A stretch of 64,000 bases of DNA from Glandiceps talaboti (Eukaryota > Hemichordata > Enteropneusta > Spengelidae): the NCBI RefSeq assembly GCF_964340395.1, contig NC_135568.1, forward strand, positions 5,843,079 through 5,907,078. The letters run 5' to 3'. The position numbers and the translations under genes were made by a program. The notes under the pieces were generated by a model. It searched no databases. It was not told the origin of the DNA and was given only the letters and a program-made list of their open reading frames with translations. Of this stretch, positions 16,781-54,192 are shown piece by piece (position 1 is the stretch's first letter; each line of letters starts with the position of its first letter).

Positions 16781-17012
16781 TTAATTCTGCTCGGTAAAAT
16801 TTGGACTCAACACACCGTAATTGTTGATATTATGTAAGTTCTTTCTTCGAAGTAATCCTGCTGGCAGCATTCGTGTATCAGACGCATTTAATACTTGCTT
16901 TGTAAGATAGTGATAATATTTCAATTCAGTTATCGGTGTCAGAAAAGAAGGTTCTTGCCACTTGACACATTCTTGACCATCTGTTGTCATAGATACATTA
17001 ACTATCACACCT
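16781..17012 (-). pseudogene. Fibronectin type III-like fragment A
   Basis: The frame opens after TATAG and reads GVIVNVSMTTDGQECVKWQE then PSFLTPITELKYYHYLTKQ. This is a plausible A-B-C strand half of a fibronectin type III domain (V..V, W..P, P-I..Y). It continues to a stop at 16781 without a clear second half. It lies upstream of fragment B on the same strand, so the two could be neighbouring domains of one minus-strand gene 3' of the receptor. The acceptor has a weak pyrimidine tract. The assignment rests on pattern only. Confidence 0.33.
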
Positions 17013-17128
17013 CTATACAGTTATGATTAAATATTCTCCATGTAATTTATAATCCTAATCGCCCAAAAATTTGGAATTGTGCAGGATTAAATATGTAACA
17101 GGTCATCGACCCACAACATATGTATAAT

Positions 17129-17130
<2 letters not shown>

Positions 17131-17206
<76 letters not shown>
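17131..17206. repeat. (GAT)n microsatellite
   Basis: About 25 uninterrupted GAT units. Confidence 0.97.
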
Positions 17207-19188
17207 TATTGGAATAAAGATGCTGACCGAATGTTACGTTAACTGCTTAAATTACATCTAATGCTTGAGTATGTACAAACGAAAGTAAAACGTAAGAGTC
17301 CGGTTTGATACATAATTTACATAATCGTTTCGAGTACGTTTTAAATCAAATTCTAATGAGTTAGGGAATCATTTCCACTGCGTTATAGTCCATCTTCACG
17401 TAGATAAGTATCCAACGAACTGCTGAATAAATTACAAATTGAGCTATATCATAAATACGAATAAATCAAATGTCTCTAATTCTCATTTCTCCGTGTGTTT
17501 AATATGTTTTTAACACATGTTGATCGGAATGTGTACTGTATAATAGCAATGCTCTGAAGGAATGATTATCTGCGCAAGATTTAAGGTATTAAATGGACAA
17601 TGTATGTTGGCGAGAGTAATCGTTTATTTGCTGCACAGGGTGTGGTATAATCAATCCGAAATAATAATATAATAATAAATGGATTCCATGCCACTTTCAA
17701 TTTAAGAAATGTCCACAATATCAATACGAAAAAAAACAACACGATTCTACATTTAATTATAATGGAAAGGATTATTTCGTATTCCACATACACCTACCCA
17801 CAAAAAGACCTAATTTGTATAACTGAAAAAAATTAAATGTTTACAATCCTGCATATTTCATACATTTCAATTGAGATGTTTGCAATATTAACTGGAAATA
17901 AATTTGGATTATATGTGTGTGATTAATTATTTATCTTGATGTTATAATATCGAAGCGTATTTCAAATAAAGACTACTTTGTTAATATAATTTACGATATG
18001 TATTAAATATGTTTTCCTCGTATCAACTCCTCTGTCGTTGAAATAAAATTCATCATCGGTTTATGGAACATATTCAACGAACCAGTTGGTTAAATTTCTT
18101 TAACAAATGGATTATGTTGCCTTAAAGTGTCCGTATGGATGAGGATAGGATATTTATTTTGGATTTGTTATTTTTTATATATTGTACGGACAATAACAAA
18201 CGTTTTACACATTTATCAGTCTTTTTGCCATTTATCGAGTTACAAACAAGGACTTGGTATATGTTGATTTTTCAAGTAGGAAGCCATGATAAAATTGTTT
18301 TATAAATTAAAATTCCAAAATAAATATTCAATGCCCATCTATATGGCTACTTTAATGTTGGTAGGAAATTCTAGCGCGCTTGTACTGCAGTGTTTTGTAA
18401 TAATGGAATACGTTGTAATACAGTACCTGCAGTAATGTGTAAGAAACCATGGTGTAGTATGTAATATTATAATATGACTCACTACAATAATGTGTTATAC
18501 ATCATTGCCTAGTTTTATAAACTTCGGGTTACATTTGATGATGTCATTGTGAATCTCCGGTGTATACACGCATTGTCTGAATTGAGTGCATTGACACAAG
18601 GTTCATTCTACTAAGTTTGTCATGTACTACCTTAGATAATTTGTTGGCATGATTACTCTGGTATTCTTTCATAACCATTTCAGGAAAAGGTCAGTTATTG
18701 CTCTATGTTTCGAATTCAGCTTTCAGTACGAATATCATCTGACATTATGTCCTTCACGAGTGGAAATACAGCAATCTTGAAAAGGTGAAATGCTCATGTT
18801 GCCACGGTAACTAGTTCAGTAATAGCAGCATTTCACGTTCCAGAAGGTATTATTACATACCATAGGCAATCAGTTGGTTAATTTGATGCATTAGGTGTTC
18901 ATTCGTTAACAATGAGTTTAACAGTGTGGTGATGATCCTAAATCGAAAGTCAACCAAAGTAACAGTTATGGAGACTTTTTCACGATCACATCTCCTAGCT
19001 TCCGTGCTTCCGGCTACGGCGAGACGGCATGAAAATCCCTAGATGTGTGTTGAATCCATTATTGTAGTCTTCTGAACAAGATGTGGGCGGTGTTTGCAAT
19101 GTTTCGGCAACGTTTGATGGATACATTTGTGATATATCCTCGAGTCTGACACAGTCAGCTAAAACTGTCAACTGTCGAACCTATATAG
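17207..19188. other. No gene recognised
   Basis: AT-rich; no motif-bearing frame and no notable repeat. Confidence 0.5.
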
Positions 19189-19365
19189 CTAGTCAACACG
19201 GCCAATGTCTCTAAGAGCTACAATTTCATCATACAAATGCAATGACACGACCTGGATAATCAAAGATGTTAGTGAGGGGTGAGAAATAACAGGTGGTTTA
19301 CAAGGCATAGAATAACTTTGACCTGGTAAAATTATAAACCATCTGACTAATATAACTAGTTCCAT
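19189..19365 (-). other. Short frame with Ig-like or signal-like start
   Basis: From ATG at 19365 (A at -3) the frame reads MELVILVRWFIILPGQSYSM then PCKPPVISHP and stops at 19189. The first part could be a weak signal peptide. GQSYSMPCKPP resembles the B strand of an Ig domain, with possible donor ATCCAG|GTCGTG. It lies about 400 bp downstream of the receptor poly(A) signal and upstream of the fibronectin-like fragments on the same strand. Chance is quite possible. Confidence 0.15.
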
Positions 19366-19760
19366 ACTGGCAATCAATGAAACAAATTATATAATCCAAC
19401 ACAGTCACACAGAGTTAGAATATCAAAACCAATATTTTGAATTTTTTTAAGTTTTGACTGTAAGTAGGAACTTGTATTTATAATCACTAATAGTGTTCTC
19501 ATCTCAGCTACGAGACCTTTCACGAAGCATATGCCCTTATGGATTTAACCACAAACCTTTACTAAAATGGTTATATTTTGGTCTTCCATTCATATTTTCA
19601 TTACAACAGAATGTAGAATATATTCTCAACATTACAAAGCACTATTTCCTCATTCAGGGCCAGTCCATACTCAGGTTTTTTGCATTTAAAACAAGAAATT
19701 GGTGCTGATTTAGAAAGCCAAAAACACTATGAAAATGTCAGCTCAAAACTGAAAGGAAAC

Positions 19761-19766
19761 TTTATT
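19761..19766 (-). terminator. Poly(A) signal AATAAA of the receptor gene
   Basis: AATAAA on the minus strand, 59 nt downstream of the TAA of the distal exon, with a GT-rich stretch (TAGTGTTTTTGG) about 30 nt further on. The position suits a short 3' UTR. Confidence 0.55.
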
Positions 19767-19824
19767 GATTTTTTGTCAGTAACGTAAAGGCAATCATCGC
19801 CTGAGGGAAAACTAATCATTTGGT

Positions 19825-44834
<25,010 letters not shown>

Positions 44835-45099
44835 TATGATATCTCTACTTCCAGACAAGGATACCAATATGGATATACAGAAGTTCTTCTGCCCCACTTC
44901 GACGGTTTTCGACAGGATGTATAAATCTAAACACGGTCTTAAAATGGAATGGTACTTTCCAGAGATCTGGAGTTATACTACCATGCCACTGGTTTTGGTC
45001 ACCCTGAAAGATGAACGGTGGAAATATTCTAGTAAATACGGGTTTCCGGACCATGAATCTAGGGGTTTTATGATTATTTAATTAACCCTCAAAAACTGC

Positions 45100-47600
45100 T
45101 TCATTGGTTTAATCGATAGTCGACTTAATAAATGTATATTATGAGTAAAATATGTACTAGTCGTTTACATGGCAACAGGAGCAACTGTTTGGACGACAGT
45201 AATTATTTGACACTGAAAATAACGTCATCAAATTTCCAATCCAATTTCTTCGAAAGATGGCTGGTAATTCTCTTTCATTTGCTTTTGATGGTTGAGCATG
45301 CATCAGGAAATGAAATAAGCATATTAGTATAACTGGAAGAAGTAAAGCTGTAACGATTCGTGAACCGAAATCCTTTAAACTTCATTGCAGAATAGTTATA
45401 CAATATTTTGTGCATGTGTTAACTCTATCAAAGATGTTAAATGACACAAGGTCGGCACAAACAAAATTTAAATGCATTTCGCAAACAAATCACAGATAAG
45501 ATATGTGTTGGTATGTCCTTTGAGTAGAGTAATACTGCGAAAAGAGTTTTTATCATTAATATATAATATGTTGATTTACGACATGCTGGGCTGGTGACAT
45601 TCGAGATGATATCATCCTGAACAAAAATGCTTACAAAACACAAATTAATGTGAATACTAAAACATTTCCTCAAAACAGACCACGTGCAGGAAATGGAAGA
45701 AAGCCAATAACAGAACATATTGTGTTAGTTGGAAATCTAAACATATCCTTAAGATAGTTTATGGAATCTCAGATAATAAAATAAGATATATGTACAACAG
45801 CTGTGCAACTAATAGAATTATTAAAATATATATTACATGTCATGCATGTTTTGACAGTTTCAATCGACAATATCTAAAGCTACATCCGACATATATACGT
45901 GCTTTGAATAATATATGAACAATAAGAAGTCATATTAAAATTTTATATCAACAATAACACTAAATAGATATATGTGCAATCAAATACGCATCATATGTTT
46001 AGAATGTATTTTTTATCAGGTAACTTTCAATCACACCGCCTGATCTGAGATATGGCAACCACCATGCTGTGTATATAAATGTTCGTTAACGGGGAGTTGT
46101 GAAATAATTTTGCAGGACCCAAACAATGTACATTGTATGGACATCCATCATGACATATGTGCGTCTGTGTGAGGGTAGATGCGTCTCTTTGTCACTGTCT
46201 GCATTATCTTGATTTTACACAATACCAGACTGTGGCATATTATTTCATACCATATGCGCCATTCTAAATAGGCTGAAAATAACAATAAAGACAACATGTT
46301 TGACGGATTGCCATTCTCAATGATTTCACTGGCATATGCAGCTCTACTGTGTGGTATCTTTGCATCAACTGCGTTCGTTTGATTTAGAAATATACAATTT
46401 GATATTTGTTAAGTAAACATTCTAATTCCCGTTAAAATAAATCCTGTAGTGTTCAGTCATGACTTTTCTACCATCGCACTCCATCCAGTTCGATTTCCCA
46501 TGAAATCATAACGCAACAGATGTGTGTTGTTATAAGCTCATTTTGACAATGATTGAAAAGGTCAAACACACATTAACTGTTCGGATATTCATGAAAATGT
46601 TGAAAGAAAACATTATAACGTATGTTTCAAACAATCGAATTATTGTTAACAATATAGAAACGATAAAAACGACCATTAGCTACTCGCTAATTGGTATAAT
46701 CAACAACATTGAGATTGTATTGTGATTGTCACGTGTACATAGTGTTGAACTGAAATGCAGTGAATGCAATAAATATGGTTCAATGTGTCTCTTAAGTGGT
46801 CAAAGTTTTTGTAATGTTCATCTATTCTATGGTGTGGATAAAAACTGTGCATATGTTCGATTATAAATAAAATATTGCTCATAGATGAGTTTCGAATCAG
46901 GTGTTGCATTCTAACAAGTTGGTAGATGTAACTGAAATACATGTAACAATGAAAGCATATCCATGATCCATCCCCAAGACACATATACTTTTTATCCATT
47001 TGTAGCAATGCCAAAAGTTGGCGGTTTATGGATGAGAAAGGGGTATGCTTAAAGTACTGCTAGTGCCCTAACAAGTCAATTAATTAACAATAAGACAGCG
47101 AAAACGTGTTAACTAATCACATTAGTACTAATACCCCTGTGCCTTTAAATCATAACGCATGACAGCTACGCCTTCGTTATCCCTACTGCCATCGAGTGAA
47201 ACATGCCAGAGGTAAATCGGAAACAGTGTCTCATGTGAATAAAAAAGTACTAATAAGGCGAGTTTACCAGAAACAAGGATGGTTACGGCTTGATTACGAC
47301 CTGATATTTGAACTCAAGCATTTCCAATACGACCTAAATCACCACACGATAGTTCGAGCCTGGATTTGTGTTATGATTGTTTTACAATAACTTTATAATT
47401 AAAACTATAGTTATTACACATGACCTGTTCCAGTATCATCCAAAACATCACCGCATACAAATATGAAAAAACGTCATGTGCCATTTTGACAGCATTTGTG
47501 ATGGCAATTTGAAAGTAGAAAATTCTTGTAAACACATGACAAAACATGAACGTAGTAAAATAGATGTGGTTAAAGTAGGAATGTATATGTAACAGACCTA
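45100..47600. other. Region upstream of the receptor, no gene recognised
   Basis: The receptor promoter should lie near or above 44.9 kb, but I cannot pick out a TATA box or initiator. Frames at 45.4 kb (minus, 93 codons) and 46.7-47.0 kb (minus, 104 codons) have no motif. Confidence 0.5.
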
Positions 47601-47608
47601 TTTACGCA

Positions 47609-47612
<4 letters not shown>

Positions 47613-47701
<89 letters not shown>

Positions 47702-47843
47702 AAGTCAGTGGTAAGATTTGTCCGTAGTACAGTGCTCGATACGTCTGCACGCAGAGCGGAGTATATGTTGAGGGTAGACGAGTGATTTACTCACGAAACA
47801 GGCTTGTAGAGACGAAAAACCCGACTTGATTTTCTTCTACCCT

Positions 47844-47885
<42 letters not shown>
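47613..47885 (+). mobile_element. (TA)n-flanked hairpin element, copy 2
   Basis: (TA)n at 47613-47699, a 30-bp block at 47729-47758 (ACAGTGCTCGATAC...CAGAGCGG), an inverted pair of 16 bp (47762-47777 and 47837-47852, TATATGTTGAGGGTAG and its inverse), then (TA)n from 47848. The block matches the minus strand of the 42.9-kb element, so these are two members of one family. An inner hairpin GAGT-GATTT-ACTC is followed by ACGAAAC. Confidence 0.48.
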
Positions 47886-47888
<3 letters not shown>

Positions 47889-48540
47889 TGTGTGTGTGTC
47901 TTTATTTACATATTAACAATGCATTATATGAAAGCAAGGCTAATTGAAATGTAAATCAATCATAACATAAAATATGGTCATCTCTCGATCAAGTATTACA
48001 TATTCAGTCACATTTGCGGCGTTTTCGAGAACAAATTTACGTTATAACTGTTTTCCTCTAAATCTCCACCCTTACTGTGATTTGACAGATGAATGTCCTT
48101 TATTTGAATGTTGGTTAAAATGTCTTTGATAGTATTTTGCAATAGTAAGTACTCTTACTTCTAGGTAAAGTGCATGCCATCGAAAAAAAATGATATTTAT
48201 GAATGATAATTTAAAACCTCCACTGGGTTTGATAAGTACAGACATTTTCAACTTTTCACCTTGTGGACATAGATAAAGAGCAAACAGCTTTATAACAGCC
48301 AAATGAATCAAGTTGAGAAAGGATGAATTCGAAATCGGGATTATGTCAAAAGATACGATCAACTTCGTATCTCTTGAGAATTGTCATATCACTTATGCGT
48401 TTTAAACATAAAGAGTCCTCGGAGGGAAAATTGTCGGCAGCTTTGAATTAGGATTAGGCAATAGCACATCAGAGGTATCGTCTATCACGAACGGGCTCAG
48501 CAGCGTAGAGGTTATAATACTCTGAGAAGTCGGGTAATCA

Positions 48541-48547
48541 TATAAAA
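48541..48547 (+). promoter_or_regulatory. TATA box for a candidate secreted-peptide gene
   Basis: TATAAAA lies 113 bp upstream of the ATG at 48654. This would place transcription start near 48570 with a UTR of about 80 nt. Confidence 0.35.
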
Positions 48548-48653
48548 AGCAAGTAAAAAATGAACACAGTAGTTTAAGCTTTCCATGTTCAAATAGGTAT
48601 TTTTGTAGAACTCGAAGCTAGAAATTGTATATTCCTCTTTTCATGAAGTCAAC

Positions 48654-48703
48654 ATGTGGACAGCGGTGCTGATACTCATACAAACAGCTAAAGCCATTTG
48701 CAG
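48654..48703 (+). CDS. Candidate first exon encoding a signal peptide
   Basis: ATG with A at -3, then MWTAVLILIQTAKAIC and a split codon at donor TGCAG|GTATAT. The hydrophobic core VLILI and the A-K-A before I-C give a good signal-peptidase site, with cleavage after residue 14. So this looks like the start of a secreted or membrane protein, too short for an ordinary ORF search. A possible second exon is at 48845-48914. Longer downstream exons are equally possible. No family recognised. Confidence 0.35.
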
Positions 48704-48844
48704 GTATATAAAGATTTTAATCTCGTTAACGAAAAATATTTGTTCACGGAATCAAAGTAATGAACACTTCAGTAATACCAGCAAATAGGGTAAGCAGAAC
48801 ATGTCGATTCAAAATGTATTACATCTATTTACTTTGGTACACAG

Positions 48845-48914
48845 GCACTGTTTACTATTTGCAAAGGAAATAGTCTTTCGAATTTACAATGATGTGGACA
48901 TTGTTACTAAATAA
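48845..48914 (+). CDS. Possible second and last exon of the signal-peptide gene
   Basis: Acceptor TTTGGTACACAG|G is in phase with the 48703 donor. Joined, it adds RHCLLFAKEIVFRIYNDVDI then VTK and a stop, making a 39-residue precursor with about 25 residues after cleavage. AATAAA occurs at 48910 and 48971. Nothing in the mature part is recognised, so this exon is speculative. Confidence 0.18.
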
Positions 48915-48919
48915 ACTGT

Positions 48920-49880
48920 GTCACTGTGATCTGTATATTGTCAGTAACAGCGTTGGTGTGACATTTGCTGAATAAATCAATCGAATAACTAATAAATACA
49001 TCGATATGACTGCGTTTGGAGTGAATCGGAAATAGTGTGCATCTGTTTACCATGTGCCACTTGTCTAGCGATGGAAAATGCTATTATAAGTGCAGTGATA
49101 GATACTCAAAGCCTTCAGTCAAATGTACTTAATGAATCATTACGGTAGCCACATTTTTTATATCAATTGTTCCTCGGATGATTAAAATGACTGCAGGCAG
49201 ACATACATTTATTGAATCATACGTTTATAATTATAACATAGTTAATACAATTGCACAATTTCAATTTATATACGTTATAACCAATTGCAGCACAATTACC
49301 AATCTGTGTGTAGTAAATCTATACACCAAGCAATGAATAAGAAGAATTATTAACTTCGTTTTACCTTCCTCTTTGCATTATAAAATATGCAAGACGTCGT
49401 GGGCAAAGTTCAGTTCAGTGCAGTGCATATGTTTGGAAGCTATCTGACAATAACATATAATATGTTGCTAAGATGAAGTTGTTAGAAACATAATATCCTG
49501 TTTCCTGTATTAATATTGAGCAGGATGTAATAATCATGTCCGATGGCGTATTCTCTTATACCTTAATACGTAATGTATACACTGAAATGATTTCCTCGGT
49601 AAAGTTCACCTTGGCCAAGTTAATATTTTTAACATGTTATTAAGTATTTATAAGCACCTAGTCATAAATGTACCTATCAAGTACATGTTTTACATACATG
49701 TTATTAAAACTAATTCCATGACTTCGTGATCTTTCTTAACGAAAGTACTAACTGGATGTGGGATTGGACTAATAATTATAAAGTTTTTGGAATTGGACTA
49801 TTTTTCAAGTATACTTAATGGCAACACAGTCAACATTATTTAGAATGTCATGCATTCAGTGTCCAGACACTTCAATAACA
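48920..49880. other. No gene recognised
   Basis: AT-rich sequence without notable frames or repeats. Confidence 0.5.
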
Positions 49881-49882
49881 CA

Positions 49883-49999
49883 GCATCACATTACATCACA
49901 TCACATCACATCACATCACATCACATCACATTAGATCATAACACATCACATCACATCACATCACATCACATCACATCACACCACACCACATCACATCAT
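49883..49999. repeat. (TCACA)n pentamer array
   Basis: About 20 TCACA units with a few one-base variants. Confidence 0.95.
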
Positions 50000-52136
50000 A
50001 TCAGATGAGTATTAAATATACATGAACACGATAGAAATATTGGCTTAGGTTTAGATATTTTAGTTTTTAAACAGCTCATCATTACAAACTGGAATAAATG
50101 GATAATCATGAAATGCTATTATGAAATGAAAGGCTGTGTCGCCATTTTTCAAAAAATGCAAACATTATAGCTCTACATATGTATGACATGCATATTATTA
50201 TCATAGCACAGGCTTATATCTGTTCATTGATGGAAATAATCCATGTTCATTAAGTGTAATAACAAGTGCTTGTAAAATGTCCTAATCATCATCTACTGTA
50301 CATTTAAAGTATAGAAAGGAAATTAAAACTTTTCGTGAATGTTACTCTTTGTTTCATTCTACTTCGTATAAACTAAATCTGCATAATATCTTAAGATAGA
50401 GTTATATCAATATGTGCTTAAGTGCACTCAGTATATATCAAAGGAAGTATATTTCGCCTAGATGTTCGCCTCTACAAGTAATTCCATCTTTCAATATTAG
50501 AGATACCTTTATCATACATAGCTTCTGGGTATAAGCTGATTGTTTTGAAGAACTAATACCGCGATTTCTTTGCCAAGTGCTTTTCAGATATGCTGGAAAG
50601 CGAAAGTAAGAGTTTAAAATTAAAGACATGTCCACAGATGTGAGGTAATACACGATTGTCATGTTATTCTGAAAAGTTACTTCCTTGAACTCGTTAATGC
50701 CGGATAAGCAAGGGAAGAAAATTCATCAAAAGAAGAAGGGCTGTGAACACATTTTATCAGACGTTAGGCAGTCAAATACTTACTTTTTTATCAATGCCAT
50801 CGTTTCATTATCATGGTTTAATTATACCCAACGAATACAGCCTTTGGGAGATAGGGGATAGTGTAAACGCTGATATTGGATAGAAATCCATGAATGCAGA
50901 AACACTTCAAGCCATAGTCATTGTACAAGCGCTTGATAATTCGTTATACTGTTTATAACTTGGTACTTCGACTCTGGATAGTGTTAATGAAAATATTGAA
51001 TGCGAGTCATGTCACCATGCATTGTATTTATTTGAATTCTGCAATTTACAAACTTACAAATGGGATGATGATCTCTCTACATGCAATAGGGAAGACAATG
51101 ACCACAAAAGAGCGTCATTGGAAATTGTCTTTAATATGGCTCTCCCCTTTGAGATCGTCATCCTGATCGTGAACCAATTGTCCTTTATCTGTAATCTCAG
51201 CTCTAACTATTAATTGAATTTAGCACAATGTATACTGTAATCTCAGCTCTAACAAGCTCAAGGACCTGGTTGAATAAATAGATAGCTATACAGTATGCTA
51301 ACAAAAGCGTTTGTGATAATTATCTGTGCATTAGTTGGAGGATGTTTACCGAATTGCCAACAGAGAGATAATACAGTTGTGGCGAGTGCGAAACAGACAT
51401 TTAATGCTCTGAGATAATGTGGGATTTCCATATTATTGTGGATTTTGTTAATATGTATGTTTCCAATGAATAACTTGGACAGATTACGTTAATTCGTAAT
51501 GCTAAGAAATAGATATTCCTTATGATGCTCACGTCATTCAATATATATGATATGAGCTTTTCAAGTTCATTTATGTCGTTCATGGCCAATTGCACAAATG
51601 AAAACTTGATTTCTTGATTAGATTTAACAAATACACCTTCAAATCCTCTAATTAAATCTGATATCGTAGAATGTACGACGTTCAAATGCTCATAAAATCA
51701 CAACACACACGGGATTTGCTTAAAACTCAATCTGCTGCATTAAAAGCCATTAAGAGGATTGTGTAGTACTTAGACGCTATTTCATTCCACGTTATAAGTA
51801 CATTATTGATAGATTTAGCAATAAGTGAACGTTTGGAATTTCAATCATAGATTATTATTCAAGCGAATGTGTTGCATGAAAATAACATGAAAGCAGTAAA
51901 CTGGAAATTTAGATAGCATAGAAGTTCTTTCTTTGATTGTGTCATTTTCTTTCCGGTTGAAATATTTCATATCACGATCTTCCATTATGTCTTTCCAATT
52001 CTTTCCATTAAAGTTATTTGCACTATGTGTGGTCGTGTTGAAATGATTATACCTTGTCAATAATGTGTGTGAAGGCTTGCAAGTTTGACCAACAATGCCA
52101 TTTTACTAGTATTCGTCAAAAACACAATCGTTAGTA
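50000..52136. other. No confident gene; one Cys-rich frame
   Basis: A plus-strand frame at about 50957-51213 is open for over 80 codons and includes VNENIECESCHHALYLFEFC. It has no start or splice context I can trust. The rest is featureless. Confidence 0.35.
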
Positions 52137-52455
52137 TTTTCCCTTATAACCTCTGATGTTTTGAATTGATCTTTATCGTTCAGAGAGACTACGTACTTGT
52201 TGAATATCAACCTACACACTTTACTTGTTTACTTTAAAATGTGGATGCTCGAGTCATGCTAGTGGCAAGAACTAAGAAACCCAATTAAATTTTTTCCATA
52301 TAACCTTCGATGTTTTCAATTGATCGTCATCTTTCAGGAAGACTACGTACTTACTGAACATCGAAAATCAAAACCCCCAGATGTTTAAAGTGTTAACAAT
52401 GTCTATGTCCAAGTCACTCTAGCGGTGGGAACTAAGAAATCTGCAACCAAATTCA
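52137..52455. repeat. Decayed tandem duplication, ~155-bp unit
   Basis: Unit 1 (52137-52289) and unit 2 (52290-52455) share GACTACGTACTT, TGATGTTTT/CGATGTTTT, CAAGAACTAAGAAA/GGGAACTAAGAAA and other blocks in order, at roughly 75% identity. Confidence 0.75.
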
Positions 52456-53850
52456 GCTATCTTTGTTATCTACGATATATACAGTGCAACCTCACTAGTA
52501 ATCGCTGATGCACTTCGCCAAACGTGTACGTATGCCTTGATATTTGAAACCAGACACAGTCATTATTATCTTACGAAAAGTTAACCACTTATAGCTGAAC
52601 AAACACTTCGAGGTTAATGTAAGGTTAAGTGAGCACACTCAACTGTACTTCAAATTAACTTCACTCTTTTTCCAATACTATAGTCCTGCCCATCACTCTG
52701 TTTATCGACCTAACCGATCAGCACAGCGCTTTTGCTATATTATTGAATGCATCAGTATTCTATGCATGCTATATGTAACAAACATAACACGACACATACA
52801 ATATCAAACCATCTTTGTGCCATGTGTTTTGGATGTTTTTGTTAAATACCAAATGATCTAATTCTTCGATATCATACAAGTGTAGTTGGATATCTTTACT
52901 GAAGATCGTAGCGTGGAATATACACCCATTACAATTTCTGACACTATCTGATTAGCTAATATCTCGACGAGCACGACTTTGTCAAGTTCTTAATATGTTT
53001 GTACATTGGTAAAGTTTTATCAAAGTTTTTCCTAACAAAACAAAAACGCAATATATCCTAATGATAAAAGTAATACAGTAACTTATCACAAGACCCTGTA
53101 ACAGTTGTTCAAGAGTTTACCCCATATCCAAATATCTCCGAAATAGACAAGAGGACATGACCGGAGCGATTGGGGTTGATTAGAAAGACACCGAGAAGGA
53201 CAAAAAACAAGAAAGAAAAACACAAACTACAATATTAAATACATCTTCAAGGATCTGCAGTAAGATAATTACTACCAAATTCGACATAACCTCTCCTGCA
53301 CGTGCCACCAGAACCAATTATTACCACAATAAAAGTATAAAGTTGTCTGGAAATGTCAGGGTGATCGATCATCGGAATAATGTTGTACATTATACAAAAC
53401 TTAAAATAGGGCACCAGAGGTAATATTCATCGTCTCCAGTAAGTGTACACTTTTGAACACAAAGCACTGAAAAATTGCTTAACATTGAAAATTAGAGGCT
53501 CGGTATACCCTTACTCATAATCTAGGCGCCCTTTGTATTCATACAATACGTTCAATTTAAGAATAGTTTTGTATTCGTCGCATTGAATTGGGGAGATGAG
53601 TTGCCATCTGTGACCACATCTATTGATGAACAGAATAAACGTTATACTGTAATCGTGTTGTTGACTAGCAACCAGAGCAGATAAGAATGGTTTATTTTAA
53701 TTTTATCAACATTATTTTTGTTTCATGGTTTCAACTGTCAACACTTGCTGAAAACTTAGCTTTGATGTTTTAATCTGATACGCGTTTTAATCTGACACGC
53801 GTTTTACACAGTCATAATGCCAATGTGTACGTGTGTGTGTGTAGTATTAC
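52456..53850. other. No gene recognised
   Basis: AT-rich. A short imperfect duplication (TTTTAATCTGAYACGCG) occurs at 53768-53805. Confidence 0.5.
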
Positions 53851-53851
53851 T

Positions 53852-53902
53852 CATGCATACATACATACATACATACATACATACATACATACATACATAC
53901 AT

Positions 53903-53933
<31 letters not shown>

Positions 53934-54026
53934 TACATACATACATACATACATACATACATACATACATACATACATACATACAGCGACAGACAAACAA
54001 ACAGACAGACAGACAGACAGACAGTC

Positions 54027-54067
<41 letters not shown>

Positions 54068-54144
54068 TAGTCAGTTACCCAGTCAGTCAGTCAGTCAATC
54101 AGTTAGTGTCAGAGACATATACATCCATCCATATCCAGACATCC

Positions 54145-54191
<47 letters not shown>
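53852..54191. repeat. Compound tetranucleotide array (CATA/CAGA/CAGT)
   Basis: (CATA)n with a CA run, then (CAGA)n, a (CAGT)n patch, and a second (CAGA)n at 54141-54191. It is the reverse complement of the motif set at 12.2 kb and 60.2 kb. The 211-codon frame is a translation of this array. Confidence 0.97.

Positions 54192-54192
<1 letters not shown>

Noticed and set aside
50957-51213. Cys-rich 80-codon frame
   Set aside because: Protein-like in places but without a start, acceptor, donor or recognised domain; kept only as a note under the region entry.
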